NCBI GenBank assembly: GCA_964589725.1
Contig: CAZPUJ010000788.1
Coordinates: 1-9,308 of the forward strand
Source of the DNA: CAYSHJ01 sp964589725
GTDB taxonomy: Bacteria > Planctomycetota > Planctomycetia > Planctomycetales > Planctomycetaceae
DNA length: 9,308 nucleotides
Direction: 5' to 3'
Shown: positions 1 through 6,528 of the stretch, one piece after another
Position numbering within the stretch: position 1 is the stretch's first letter
Layout of the letters: each line of letters starts with the position of its first letter
Translations under genes and position numbers: made by a program
Notes under the pieces: model-generated
What the model was told of the DNA's origin: nothing
The model's database searches: none
What the model saw: the letters and a program-made list of their open reading frames with translations, nothing else

Positions 1-381
1 TTGGTCGACGTGCGAAAAGATGATTTCCGCTTCGGCGACCAAGCGGTCTCCCACGTGAGCAGTGACTTCGACCGAGCCACCTTCCGGACGGTCGTCGATC
101 AGCTTCGCGGTGTACACGAGCGTGTCGCCCGGAATGACCCAACCGTGAAAGGTGACGCTGGGCACTTTCGCCAGGATCACGACGTGCTCGAAGTTGTGCT
201 TCTCGCCCAGCAGGATGCCGCCGGTCTGAGCCATTCCTTCGAGCATCAATGATCCCGGCATCACGGCGAAGCCGGGGAAGTGGTCGTGCAGATGCTCTTC
301 CGCCAGGGTGACGTTTTTGATCGCCTTGGCGTACTGACCGCTTTGAAATTCGGTGAAGCGATCGATCCAGAACCACCGCAT
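1..381 (-). CDS. FabZ-like 3-hydroxyacyl-ACP dehydratase 1 (3' end cut by window edge)
   Basis: Hot-dog-fold dehydratase that would remove water from 3-hydroxyacyl-ACP to give trans-2-enoyl-ACP in the cytoplasm. The reading frame stays open from an ATG at 381 to the left edge, giving 127 residues without a stop. The active-site block reads DHFPGFAVMPGSLMLEGMAQ. His34 and Glu48 are 14 residues apart, as are the catalytic His and Glu of E. coli FabZ. The N-terminus is short: it begins MRWFWIDRF and lacks the usual LPHRxPFL lead-in, as its paralogue at 1766-2254 also does. The two match at 28 of the first 58 residues, so they are related but diverged copies. It starts 41 bases after the acyl carrier protein gene on the same strand, so it is probably in the same operon. 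A weak GAGG lies about 11 bases before the ATG. The dehydratase family is secure; the substrate (ordinary or specialised chains) is not visible. Confidence 0.88.
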   Translation of the reverse strand, partial: MRWFWIDRFTEFQSGQYAKAIKNVTLAEEHLHDHFPGFAVMPGSLMLEGMAQTGGILLGEKHNFEHVVILAKVPSVTFHGWVIPGDTLVYTAKLIDDRPEGGSVEVTAHVGDRLVAEAEIIFSHVDQ

Positions 382-422
382 AACCGGAGCTGCCTCGAGA
401 TGTCAAGAAATACGTGGCGACG

Positions 423-809
423 TCAAGCCGCCAGTTTGTTCTTCACGAATTTCACGAGCATTTGCACCGTGAACATGTCGCGAATGTTTTCGACCTTGGG
501 GTCTTTGGCGAATTTTTCCGTGTCGAAGTGCGGCATCTTCTGTTTGAGCGAGGCAATGCCTTCGGCACTGAGTCTGCCATCCTTCACGAAACCGGAATCC
601 GCGGAAGCGATGTCTTCCGGAAATAGCTCTCCGCGCGGAATCTTGATGCCAAAGTTCTTCTCGAGCCGGAAAACCATGTCGAGGAAGTCGATCGACTCGG
701 CTCCCAGATCGGCTTCCAGCCGAGACTCGAGGGTCACTTCCTCCTCATCGACTCCCAGGGCGTCAACCAACGTCACGCGCACCTTGTCGAAGATCTCTTC
801 TGAAGTCAT
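423..809 (-). CDS. Acyl carrier protein with a large internal insertion
   Basis: Carrier protein that holds growing acyl chains on a 4'-phosphopantetheine arm. The attachment site is Ser39 in DLGAESIDFLD, which aligns with the E. coli ACP motif DLGADSLD. The start chosen is the ATG at 809 (MTSEEIFDKV), with GGGAG at 819-823 nine bases upstream; a GTG at 842 would add 11 residues but fits the family less well. At 128 residues it is far longer than a normal ACP of about 77. The extra length is internal: the family's last helix (TVQAAIDYI in E. coli) appears to be FTVQMLVKFVKNKL at 113-126. It is pushed back by about 47 residues, roughly 63-110, which include GRLSAEGIASLKQKMPHFD. The gene lies between fabG and a fabZ-like gene, so it is probably the carrier for those enzymes. 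The role of the insert is unknown. Confidence 0.9.
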   Translation of the reverse strand: MTSEEIFDKVRVTLVDALGVDEEEVTLESRLEADLGAESIDFLDMVFRLEKNFGIKIPRGELFPEDIASADSGFVKDGRLSAEGIASLKQKMPHFDTEKFAKDPKVENIRDMFTVQMLVKFVKNKLAA

Positions 810-996
810 TTCCAGAATCTCCCGGCCCGCCGGTGTGAGCACTCCATGTCGGAATCGCTCGCCCGAACTCGGCCTGAATCGAATAACTCGCGTTACTGAA
901 TTACGGTCACCGGCTCCGCGAACCGACCGGTCACCGACCCATTATCGAAACCCGCGATCAGCCGACAGGCGTCGCACCAACCCCGAGGTTACCACG
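810..996 (-). promoter_or_regulatory. fabG-acp gap with two copies of a 9-bp near-palindrome
   Basis: This 187-base gap is the longest inside the fatty-acid block. The 9-mer CGGTCACCG occurs at 904-912 and again at 928-936, 24 bp apart start to start. Each copy is a palindrome around a central base (CGGT-C-ACCG), a layout that would suit a pair of protein-binding sites. I see no convincing -35/-10 pair and no classical terminator here. The acp ribosome binding site GGGAG is at 819-823. A separate regulatory input for acp and fabZ-like 1 is possible but unproven. Confidence 0.3.
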
Positions 997-1752
997 CTAC
1001 ATTCCCGCTCCCAATGTCAGTCCGCCATCAACTGTGATCACATTGCCCGTCACGTATGAAGCCCCTTCGCTGGCCAGGAACAGCACCGTATTCGCGATGT
1101 CTTCCGGCTTGCCGAGTCGCCGCGCCGGGATTTGTTTTTTGATCGTGTCTTCCGCCGCGTTACGGATCGCCTCGGTCATATCCGTGGCGATGAAGCCCGG
1201 AGCAATCGCATTCACGGTGATTCCGCGACGGCCCAATTCGTTCGCCAGACATCGCGTGAAACCTTCGATGCCTCCTTTGCTGGCGGCGTAGTTCGCCTGT
1301 CCTGAGTTGCCAAAGTTCGCCGCGACGCTGGAAATATTGATGATTCGGCCCTCGCGAGCCGACATCATTGGTCGTGTGCAGGCCTGAGTGAAATTGAACA
1401 CGCTGTTGAGGTTCGTATTGATGACGGCTTGCCATTGTTCGACCGACATCGTCGCCAGCAGCCCATCCTTGATGATCCCGGCGTTGTTGACCAAGACATA
1501 GACGCCGTCCCATTTCGCCACGATGACGTCGACGATTCGATCCGCTTCCGTTTTGCTGCTCACGTCGGCCTGATAGGCCAAGACTTCGTGCCCTTCGCCC
1601 TTCAACTCATTGACCAAAGCGTCCGCCGCCGCGGTGTTCGAGCGATAGACGAAGGCGACCTTCGCACCGGCTCGCGCGAGGGCCTGCACGATCGCTTTAC
1701 CGATCCCGCGGCTACCGCCGGTGACTAAGGCCACTTTGCCGGACAAACTCAT
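997..1752 (-). CDS. fabG: 3-oxoacyl-ACP reductase FabG
   Basis: Short-chain dehydrogenase/reductase that reduces 3-oxoacyl-ACP to 3-hydroxyacyl-ACP with NADPH. The 251-residue length is normal for FabG. The cofactor loop TGGSRGIG is at 11-18 and NNAG at 89-92. The catalytic set is Asn114, Ser142, Tyr155 and Lys159, with the same spacings as Asn110, Ser138, Tyr151 and Lys155 in E. coli FabG. The C-terminus VTGNVITVDGGLTLGAGM is typical. The ATG at 1752 was preferred over the longer frame because it begins at the family's first strand (MSLSGKVALVTGG) and has GAGAG at 1760-1764, seven bases upstream. It begins 13 bases after the stop of fabZ-like 2, so the two are almost certainly co-transcribed. 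Other SDR reductases resemble FabG, but the dehydratases and carrier protein beside it support this assignment. Confidence 0.93.
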   Translation of the reverse strand: MSLSGKVALVTGGSRGIGKAIVQALARAGAKVAFVYRSNTAAADALVNELKGEGHEVLAYQADVSSKTEADRIVDVIVAKWDGVYVLVNNAGIIKDGLLATMSVEQWQAVINTNLNSVFNFTQACTRPMMSAREGRIINISSVAANFGNSGQANYAASKGGIEGFTRCLANELGRRGITVNAIAPGFIATDMTEAIRNAAEDTIKKQIPARRLGKPEDIANTVLFLASEGASYVTGNVITVDGGLTLGAGM

Positions 1753-1765
1753 GTTGCAACTCTCG

Positions 1766-2254
1766 TTAAGCCGACGTCGCCGACGATCCGCTCCAAAGAT
1801 GAGCGAACAACTCGCGCAGCCGACCAATCAAATGTTCATCGGCCTTCGCCAAATTCGGATTGTGATCGCGTAAGTTAAAGCGTTGCAAAGTGATTCTTGC
1901 GCTCACGGCCGACGCGCCGTCCACGCTGCCCTCACTCTTGAACACACACTCGGACTCATCCATTTTGTGGACGGTTGACGTCACCGTCAGGGTCTTGCCA
2001 GGCGTCACGAAGTTATTGAACTTCAACGCCTTGGCCTGCTTCAACAAGATTGTGCTGAAACGGAAATCCTCCGAGTGCCGCAACAGCCAAGCGCTGGCCT
2101 GCACCAATGACTCGACCATCATGACTCCCGGAAAAACCGGGAAGCCGGGAAAGTGATCCTGCAAGTATTCCTCGGCGAGCGACACGTTCTTGACGGCAGT
2201 GATCGTCTTCCCCGGTTCCAGGGAAATGATGCGATCGACCAAGGAAAACCGCAT
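1766..2254 (-). CDS. FabZ-like 3-hydroxyacyl-ACP dehydratase 2
   Basis: First gene of the fatty-acid block and a paralogue of the dehydratase at 1-381. It would dehydrate 3-hydroxyacyl-ACP, the product of the FabG encoded just downstream. The 162 residues carry DHFPGFPVFPGVMMVES, with His34 and Glu48 spaced as in FabZ. The N-terminus MRFSLVDRIISLEPGKTITA begins at the first strand of the hot-dog fold without the LPHR segment of classical FabZ. DHFPG replaces the usual GHFPG. A tail of roughly 30 residues (FNLRDHNPNLAKADEHLIGR onward) extends beyond the fold. The pocket region differs from the sister copy (VFPGVMMVESLVQ against VMPGSLMLEGMAQ), which could mean different chain preferences. The ribosome binding site is weak (GGTGG four bases before the ATG). 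A strong promoter lies upstream at 2300-2328. Confidence 0.9.
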   Translation of the reverse strand: MRFSLVDRIISLEPGKTITAVKNVSLAEEYLQDHFPGFPVFPGVMMVESLVQASAWLLRHSEDFRFSTILLKQAKALKFNNFVTPGKTLTVTSTVHKMDESECVFKSEGSVDGASAVSARITLQRFNLRDHNPNLAKADEHLIGRLRELFAHLWSGSSATSA

Positions 2255-2299
2255 AACACCACCGTCGTTTGATCATTGGAGCGAGAAGTGAAGAGGTGG

Positions 2300-2328
2300 A
2301 GTATATTGGCCGCGGATCCGCGTCTCAA
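2300..2328 (-). promoter_or_regulatory. sigma70-type promoter with palindromic spacer, upstream of the fatty-acid operon
   Basis: On the minus strand the -35 box TTGAGA (2323-2328) and -10 box TATACT (2300-2305) are separated by exactly 17 bases. Each box differs from consensus at one position or two. Transcription would begin near 2293, leaving a leader of about 40 bases before fabZ-like 2 at 2254. The spacer contains a perfect 12-bp palindrome, CGCGGATCCGCG, at 2311-2322, directly beside the -35 box, where a bound repressor would block RNA polymerase. That operator role is inferred from position only. Confidence 0.6.
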
Positions 2329-2383
2329 GCGAGCATGAGCTTCGGTCAGCGGCCGCAACCTCTCCGCCGTGCATTTGTTCGGA

Positions 2384-3688
2384 TCAATTTATTGGGTCGC
2401 CTTCCTCGATTAGGTCTTGCGGAGGCGGGACCAACCGCTCGCTGATTTCAGATTGCGGCTTGTCTTGGAACAAGCGGTCTTCGTCAGGCAATCGCTTCGC
2501 GGCGTCGGCGACATCAGAACCGTTGCCGTGGGTGAGCTTCGAGGCTCGCTGGTCCAGGATGGCTCGCGCGGCGGCCTTGACTTCCGTGTCGCTGAGTCGC
2601 TGCAAGTTCCGCAGTTGGGCGAGCGGTTCAAGGACTCGCAATGCGCGACCGACGGTCGTCTCCAACATCACGATGTCCATCAAGCTCTTTCGCAGTCCGG
2701 CCAGCGACTGCGTTTGCTGGCGGAATTCCTCGCTCAGATCGGTCAGCAGTTCCAAGGTTTCGACGGATTCAGCGATGTCGCCGCCCGCGGCACGGAGTCC
2801 TCGTTCCAGTTTCTTCAAGTCGGCCCAGGTCTGTGTCGCGGCCTGAGTGTCCTCAGCCGTGGCATTCAATTCATCACGTAGCGAAAGAAGTTCTTGCGCG
2901 TGAGCCTGCGATTTCTCCGTGCGATCGTCCGTCGCGATCAACGAGTCTCGCAAAGCCAACAATCGGTCGGCAGCCTGTTGGACGAAGCTGACATCGTTGG
3001 CCTTGCTGATGGTGTCCTTGAGGGCGATCAACTCCGCCGCATTCTTCTGCGCGTCTTCGACGCCAGCCGAGTTTTCCAGGACTTTCGTCCGCAAATCGCC
3101 GAGCTTTTGGACTTCGATGGCGGCCCGCTCCGCGTCCTTGGCCGTGTCGCAGGCCTGTTTGTGCAGTTGGGAAACACGGTTCAAACTAACGACGGCGTTT
3201 TGTTGAGCCTCTTTCTCCGCCAGTAGCCGATCATGCAAGCCGACGACATCTGACCAGATTTTCTCGACGTCAGACAACGACTCACGTTGGCTGGACACTC
3301 GCTGTTGCAGTTCGATGATCTGATTCAGCGAGGCGACTGCATCGCTCGTCTTCTGAGCCTCCATCTCGACGGACTGACGAAACTCGCGTAGGTCGGCCAG
3401 TGCAGCGCGGGCTGGTTCAACTTGTCGTTTTTGAGCGTTCAGCGCACTCAGCAAGTTGCTGGTTTCCCAGGCTTGTCCCGTCGTACCGATCAGTTCTTGC
3501 ATGTCCTGTTCGACTGTCGCCAGTTCGCGTTTGACGTAAGCCAACTCGCGCAACAGCGGCCGACGAAGCATGATGTCCAGCGCCAAAAATCCGATGAAGA
3601 TGCCCACCAGCATCAGTCCCCAGCGGACGTACGGGTTGCTTAGCAGATCTCTTTCCGGTGACGACGACGTGTGCTCGTTGAGATACAA
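2384..3688 (-). CDS. Membrane-anchored long coiled-coil protein, unknown function
   Basis: I recognise no family. With the TTG start at 3688 the protein has 434 residues. After a short polar N-terminus, one membrane helix spans about 23-41 (WGLMLVGIFIGFLALDIML). It is followed by RRPLLRELAYVKREL, whose positive charge suggests that the rest faces the cytoplasm. Residues about 45-370 are almost continuously helical and heptad-like, rich in Leu, Ala, Glu, Gln and Arg (for example LREFRQSVEMEAQK, LNQIIELQQRVSSQRESL). The last 45 or so are polar and probably disordered, with a PPP stretch. The start is set by AAAGGGAGG seven bases before the TTG; no ATG occurs before the membrane helix, and a second in-frame TTG at 3736 lacks such a site. 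The gene precedes the fatty-acid operon on the same strand with a 129-base gap that holds its own promoter. A scaffold or envelope role is only a guess. Confidence 0.82.
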   Translation of the reverse strand: MYLNEHTSSSPERDLLSNPYVRWGLMLVGIFIGFLALDIMLRRPLLRELAYVKRELATVEQDMQELIGTTGQAWETSNLLSALNAQKRQVEPARAALADLREFRQSVEMEAQKTSDAVASLNQIIELQQRVSSQRESLSDVEKIWSDVVGLHDRLLAEKEAQQNAVVSLNRVSQLHKQACDTAKDAERAAIEVQKLGDLRTKVLENSAGVEDAQKNAAELIALKDTISKANDVSFVQQAADRLLALRDSLIATDDRTEKSQAHAQELLSLRDELNATAEDTQAATQTWADLKKLERGLRAAGGDIAESVETLELLTDLSEEFRQQTQSLAGLRKSLMDIVMLETTVGRALRVLEPLAQLRNLQRLSDTEVKAAARAILDQRASKLTHGNGSDVADAAKRLPDEDRLFQDKPQSEISERLVPPPQDLIEEGDPIN

Positions 3689-3695
3689 GATGATT

Positions 3696-3703
3696 CCTCC
3701 CTT
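3696..3703 (-). promoter_or_regulatory. Strong ribosome binding site that fixes a TTG start
   Basis: On the minus strand AAGGGAGG is followed by seven bases and then TTG (3688-3686). This is a near-perfect anti-16S match at ideal spacing, and it decides the start of the coiled-coil gene. Pairing a very strong site with a weak initiation codon often sets a moderate translation level. That last point is inference. Confidence 0.75.
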
Positions 3704-4019
3704 TAGAACCGACCCGGTGTGGGCCGGAAAGTCCAAATCATTGTCAAAGTCCCAGACAGCTTCTGCAGTCCGCGTTTCGCATCACTGCTTCCCAATATCG
3801 CCAGTTTACCCAGCAGAAATTGCTCATTTAGCCAGACGACGGCACGCATCACGATGAGTGATGTCGGACAGACAAGCCGTGCGAGTGCGAATGAAAGCAC
3901 TGGTCGTAACGACAGCGTGGTGGAGTAACCCCCCTCCAGAAGCAGACATTAGCCGTGATCGCTGGGGGACAGCCCATTCCGTTCCGTGCGGAGACGGTTT
4001 ATTCTGCCGGCATCTTGGC
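3704..4019. other. Divergent intergenic region between the coiled-coil gene and NAD kinase
   Basis: About 345 bases separate the two divergent starts, and both must be transcribed from here. Short open frames on both strands lack ribosome binding sites and family resemblance. A minus-strand frame (ATG at 3849, stop at 3703) ends just before the coiled-coil gene's ribosome binding site but has no such site of its own. For NAD kinase, TTCCGT (3977-3982) and TATTCT (4000-4005) are 17 bases apart, a weak promoter candidate. A minus-strand TTGACA (3742-3747) has no matching -10 box. I see no RNA gene or repeat. Confidence 0.5.
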
Positions 4020-4033
4020 GAGGAGTTGGTGTC

Positions 4034-4894
4034 ATGGCTGAAGCGGAATTGCGAGTGATCGTGTTGGCTCAGGCCGACCTGGACCGCGTGAAACGCACGG
4101 CTGCGGAGTTGACGGCATTCTTGAAGTCGCAGCAGGGAGTCAAACTCGTAGCCGAGGCGGCTCCGGGCAGCGAGCCTCTAGATAGTATTTCAGCGGACCT
4201 GGTCCTGGTGCTCGGCGGCGACGGCGCGATTCTGCGAGCGTGTCATCAACTCGGCCGAAATCAACTGCCCATTCTGGCCGTGAATCTGGGACGGCTTGGC
4301 TTCTTGGCTGATCTTTCGCCGGAAGAATTTCGTGACATGCTGCCCTTGTTGCAGCAGCGACAGTTTCAGGTGATCGAGCACTTGATGTTCGAATGCATGC
4401 TGCAACGAAAAGACGGCTCCGTCGAGACCTATTTGGGGCTGAACGAGTCCATCGTCTGCGCGGCGAGTTCATTGCAGATGATCGAAGTCCGGCTCGCGAT
4501 CGATGACGAGTTGGTCACGACATACAGTTGTGACGGACTGATCATCAGCACTCCCGTGGGTTCGACGGCACATAGTCTGTCGGCTGGCGGTCCGCTGTTG
4601 CGACAAGACTTGCAGGCGTTTGTGATCACACCGATGTGTCCGCACACATTGTCGAACCGGCCCTTGGTCGAACGCGCCGACTGCATTTACAGCCTACGGC
4701 TGTCCGACACGTCCAAAGACGCCCTCTTGGTCGTCGATGGTCAATACCGTCGGCCGCTGGAAGTCGGCGACGTCGTGCATGTGAAGCGAGCTGCGGTCAC
4801 GTTCAAACTCGCGAAGCTGCCCGGGCGGGGTTATTACACGACGCTGCAACGGAAGCTCGGATGGAGCGGACAGCCGCTCTACCCGCCGCGCTGA
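4034..4894 (+). CDS. nadK: NAD kinase
   Basis: Cytoplasmic enzyme that phosphorylates NAD+ at the 2' hydroxyl of its adenosine ribose to make NADP+. The 286-residue protein shows the family's GGDG motif at 61-64 with Asp63, preceded by the strand ADLVLVLG. NE at 137-138 follows (LGLNESIV). The nucleotide loop DGLIISTPVGSTAHSLSAGG starts at 167, and the late block ITPMCPHTLSNRP is also present. The ATG at 4034 has GAGGAG at 4020-4025, eight bases upstream; a GTG at 3986 in the same frame has no such site and would add unrelated residues. It supplies the NADP(H) pool used by reductases such as FabG, though it lies on the opposite strand from fabG. Its 3' end overlaps the histidine kinase gene by 16 bp. 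Confidence 0.95.
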   Translation: MAEAELRVIVLAQADLDRVKRTAAELTAFLKSQQGVKLVAEAAPGSEPLDSISADLVLVLGGDGAILRACHQLGRNQLPILAVNLGRLGFLADLSPEEFRDMLPLLQQRQFQVIEHLMFECMLQRKDGSVETYLGLNESIVCAASSLQMIEVRLAIDDELVTTYSCDGLIISTPVGSTAHSLSAGGPLLRQDLQAFVITPMCPHTLSNRPLVERADCIYSLRLSDTSKDALLVVDGQYRRPLEVGDVVHVKRAAVTFKLAKLPGRGYYTTLQRKLGWSGQPLYPPR

Positions 4895-6066
4895 CGATCG
4901 TGAGCATTCAACTTCGGTTCGGTGTGCGCGGACGGTCCGTCGCTGATCGGTTCGCTGTGGCTGACTGGCAACGTGAACAGAAAAGTCGCGCCGTGGTCAG
5001 GGTTCTGTTGAGCCCACAGTCGGCCGCCATGAGCCTCCACGATCGAGCGACTGATGGTCAGTCCCAACCCCAAGCCATCAGGGTTTGTCGTGAAGAACGG
5101 ATCGAAGAGTTGCTCAGGATCGACGCCACGGAATCCGTGACCGTTGTCACACACCGAGAATTGCAGGAATCCATCGGCGACCTGCGTGTGAATTGCCACG
5201 TGACGATCTTCCAGTTGATTCTTGGCCAGAGCGCGGTAGGCATTCCGCAGTAAATTGACCAGTGTCTGTTGGACTTGGATGCGATCGACCAGGACTTTCA
5301 GCGGCTCGGACGGGATGTCGCATTGCAGGTCGATGCGTTTCGCACTTGCCTCTGCGGCGACGAGTCCGGTCGCTTCCATGACCATGTCGTTGATCTCGAC
5401 GGTTGAGCGATGTGGTGTCGATTTGCGGCTGAAATCTCGCAAGCGGCGAATGATCTCTCCCGCGCGCGTGGCCTGTTCGGCGATCTTGTGCGTCCACTCT
5501 CGCAGGCGATCGACTTGATCGACGCGATCATCCTGCAAGATTTTCTCGCAGGCGGCCGCGAAGTTGACGATCGCGAACAGCGGCTGATTGATCTCGTGCG
5601 AAATGCAGGCCAGCAACTCGCCCATCAGGCGCAGGCGACCGACGTGCGCCAGCTGCGATTCCGCCTTGCGTCGATCGGTCACGTCTTGTCCTGCCGCCAG
5701 GAATCGAACAACGTTGCCTGCCGCGTCGCGCAAGGGCACTAACTGACCTTCCAGCCAACGCCGCGATCCTTTCAGGCCCTGAATCTGCGGGTCCCAAGCG
5801 TGAGCCACGCCTTGACGCACTTTCTCGACCCCGTCAATCCACGCCTCCTGCGATGCCGGCGACAGAAACTCGCGCACCTCTTTTTCGACGACCTGCTCCA
5901 GAGACTCCGCCTCGATGATTCGCAGTCCCGCCGGGTTGATGTCCAACAATTTCTCGTCGGCTGACAAGATCATCAGGCACTTCGGGTCATTCTCGAAGAT
6001 GGCTCGAAATCGGCGTTCGCTTTCGCTGCCATCCAGGCGCTCAGTCGTGATCGGCGTGTGCAACAT
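4879..6066 (-). CDS. Soluble PAS-domain sensor histidine kinase
   Basis: Two-component sensor of 395 residues with no membrane segment, so it should sense a cytoplasmic signal. A PAS domain covers about 16-130 (FRAIFENDPKCLMIL through RFLAAGQDVTDRRKAE, its usual PAC-like end). The phospho-acceptor is His157 in SHEINQPLFAIVNF, the HExNQPL form found in FixL- and DctB-type kinases. The ATPase domain has Asn274 in LVNLLRNAYRAL, DNGHG at 306-310, FFTT at 324-327 and GLGLGL at 330-335. All catalytic boxes are intact. The ATG at 6066 is chosen because AGAGGA (6074-6079) lies seven bases upstream; the open frame runs farther but is Arg-rich and unlike a PAS lead-in. No response regulator lies nearby, so it is an orphan here. 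The bound ligand or cofactor of the PAS domain cannot be read from sequence. The last residues are encoded across the end of nadK. Confidence 0.92.
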   Translation of the reverse strand: MLHTPITTERLDGSESERRFRAIFENDPKCLMILSADEKLLDINPAGLRIIEAESLEQVVEKEVREFLSPASQEAWIDGVEKVRQGVAHAWDPQIQGLKGSRRWLEGQLVPLRDAAGNVVRFLAAGQDVTDRRKAESQLAHVGRLRLMGELLACISHEINQPLFAIVNFAAACEKILQDDRVDQVDRLREWTHKIAEQATRAGEIIRRLRDFSRKSTPHRSTVEINDMVMEATGLVAAEASAKRIDLQCDIPSEPLKVLVDRIQVQQTLVNLLRNAYRALAKNQLEDRHVAIHTQVADGFLQFSVCDNGHGFRGVDPEQLFDPFFTTNPDGLGLGLTISRSIVEAHGGRLWAQQNPDHGATFLFTLPVSHSEPISDGPSAHTEPKLNAHDRQRGG

Positions 6067-6145
6067 GAGAGATTCCTCTGCGCCGTGGCTTATAGGTGAC
6101 CGGTCTTCCTGACCACGCGCGACGCTCGGCAATCGTTCCCGACCA

Positions 6146-6385
6146 CTACGTCCGCTTGCGTTTGCCTGACGACGCGGCGCCAGTTTTAGCGAAGGACCGC
6201 TTTCCAGCGCGACCACGAGCCTTCGATTTTTTCGCCGCTGCGAGTTTCGATCGTTTGGCGCGCCCCGCATTCGTCGCCTTGGTCGACTCGGCCCGCGACG
6301 AGGACGACTCGCCGCCCTCGAAAATGCGATCCCAACTCTCCGAGAATTTGATGGTCGTGCCAGTATGTACCGTGTAGCCGGTCAT
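6146..6385 (-). CDS. Small basic protein with conserved-looking MTGYTVHTG N-terminus, unknown function
   Basis: A 79-residue protein in two parts. Residues 1-25 (MTGYTVHTGTTIKFSESWDR, then IFEGG) look like a short structured motif. I believe similar starts occur in small planctomycete proteins but cannot verify this. Residues 42-79 hold 16 Lys or Arg out of 38, mixed with Ala, Gly and Ser and without acidic residues, like histone H1-type or ribosome-associated basic tails. Binding to DNA or RNA is therefore likely but is inferred from charge only. The ATG at 6385 has a consensus GGAGG at 6394-6398, eight bases upstream, which is strong support for a real gene. A GTG at 6409 in the same frame is a poorer start. 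It ends 80 bases before the histidine kinase on the same strand and may share its transcript. Confidence 0.8.
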   Translation of the reverse strand: MTGYTVHTGTTIKFSESWDRIFEGGESSSSRAESTKATNAGRAKRSKLAAAKKSKARGRAGKRSFAKTGAASSGKRKRT

Positions 6386-6528
6386 GCGAATCGCCTCCGC
6401 AGAAATCACAAACTAACCGCCTGAAATCATCGACAGACAGCTTTCTCAAACCTGACCCGGCCATCACCTGGATCGCTCCGCCTGTCAGTGAAGACTTGTA
6501 GCAACCAAGTCCGGGATTCGGCAATTCA

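Noticed and set aside
280..1059. Plus-strand open frame of 259 codons
   Set aside because: It lies antisense to the dehydratase, ACP and fabG genes, all of which have intact catalytic motifs. Its Ser/Arg-rich product resembles nothing known.
3742..3747. Perfect -35 box TTGACA on the minus strand upstream of the coiled-coil gene
   Set aside because: No -10-like hexamer lies 16-18 bases downstream, so it is not called as a promoter.
3703..3849. Small minus-strand frame (MRAVVWLNEQFLLGKLAILG...) ending just before the coiled-coil gene
   Set aside because: Its end next to the ribosome binding site suggested a leader gene, but there is no ribosome binding site before its ATG and no family match. 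It is kept only as a note in the intergenic entry.
6186..6524. Minus-strand open frame of 112 codons
   Set aside because: It overlaps the better-supported small basic gene in another frame and has no clear start signal.
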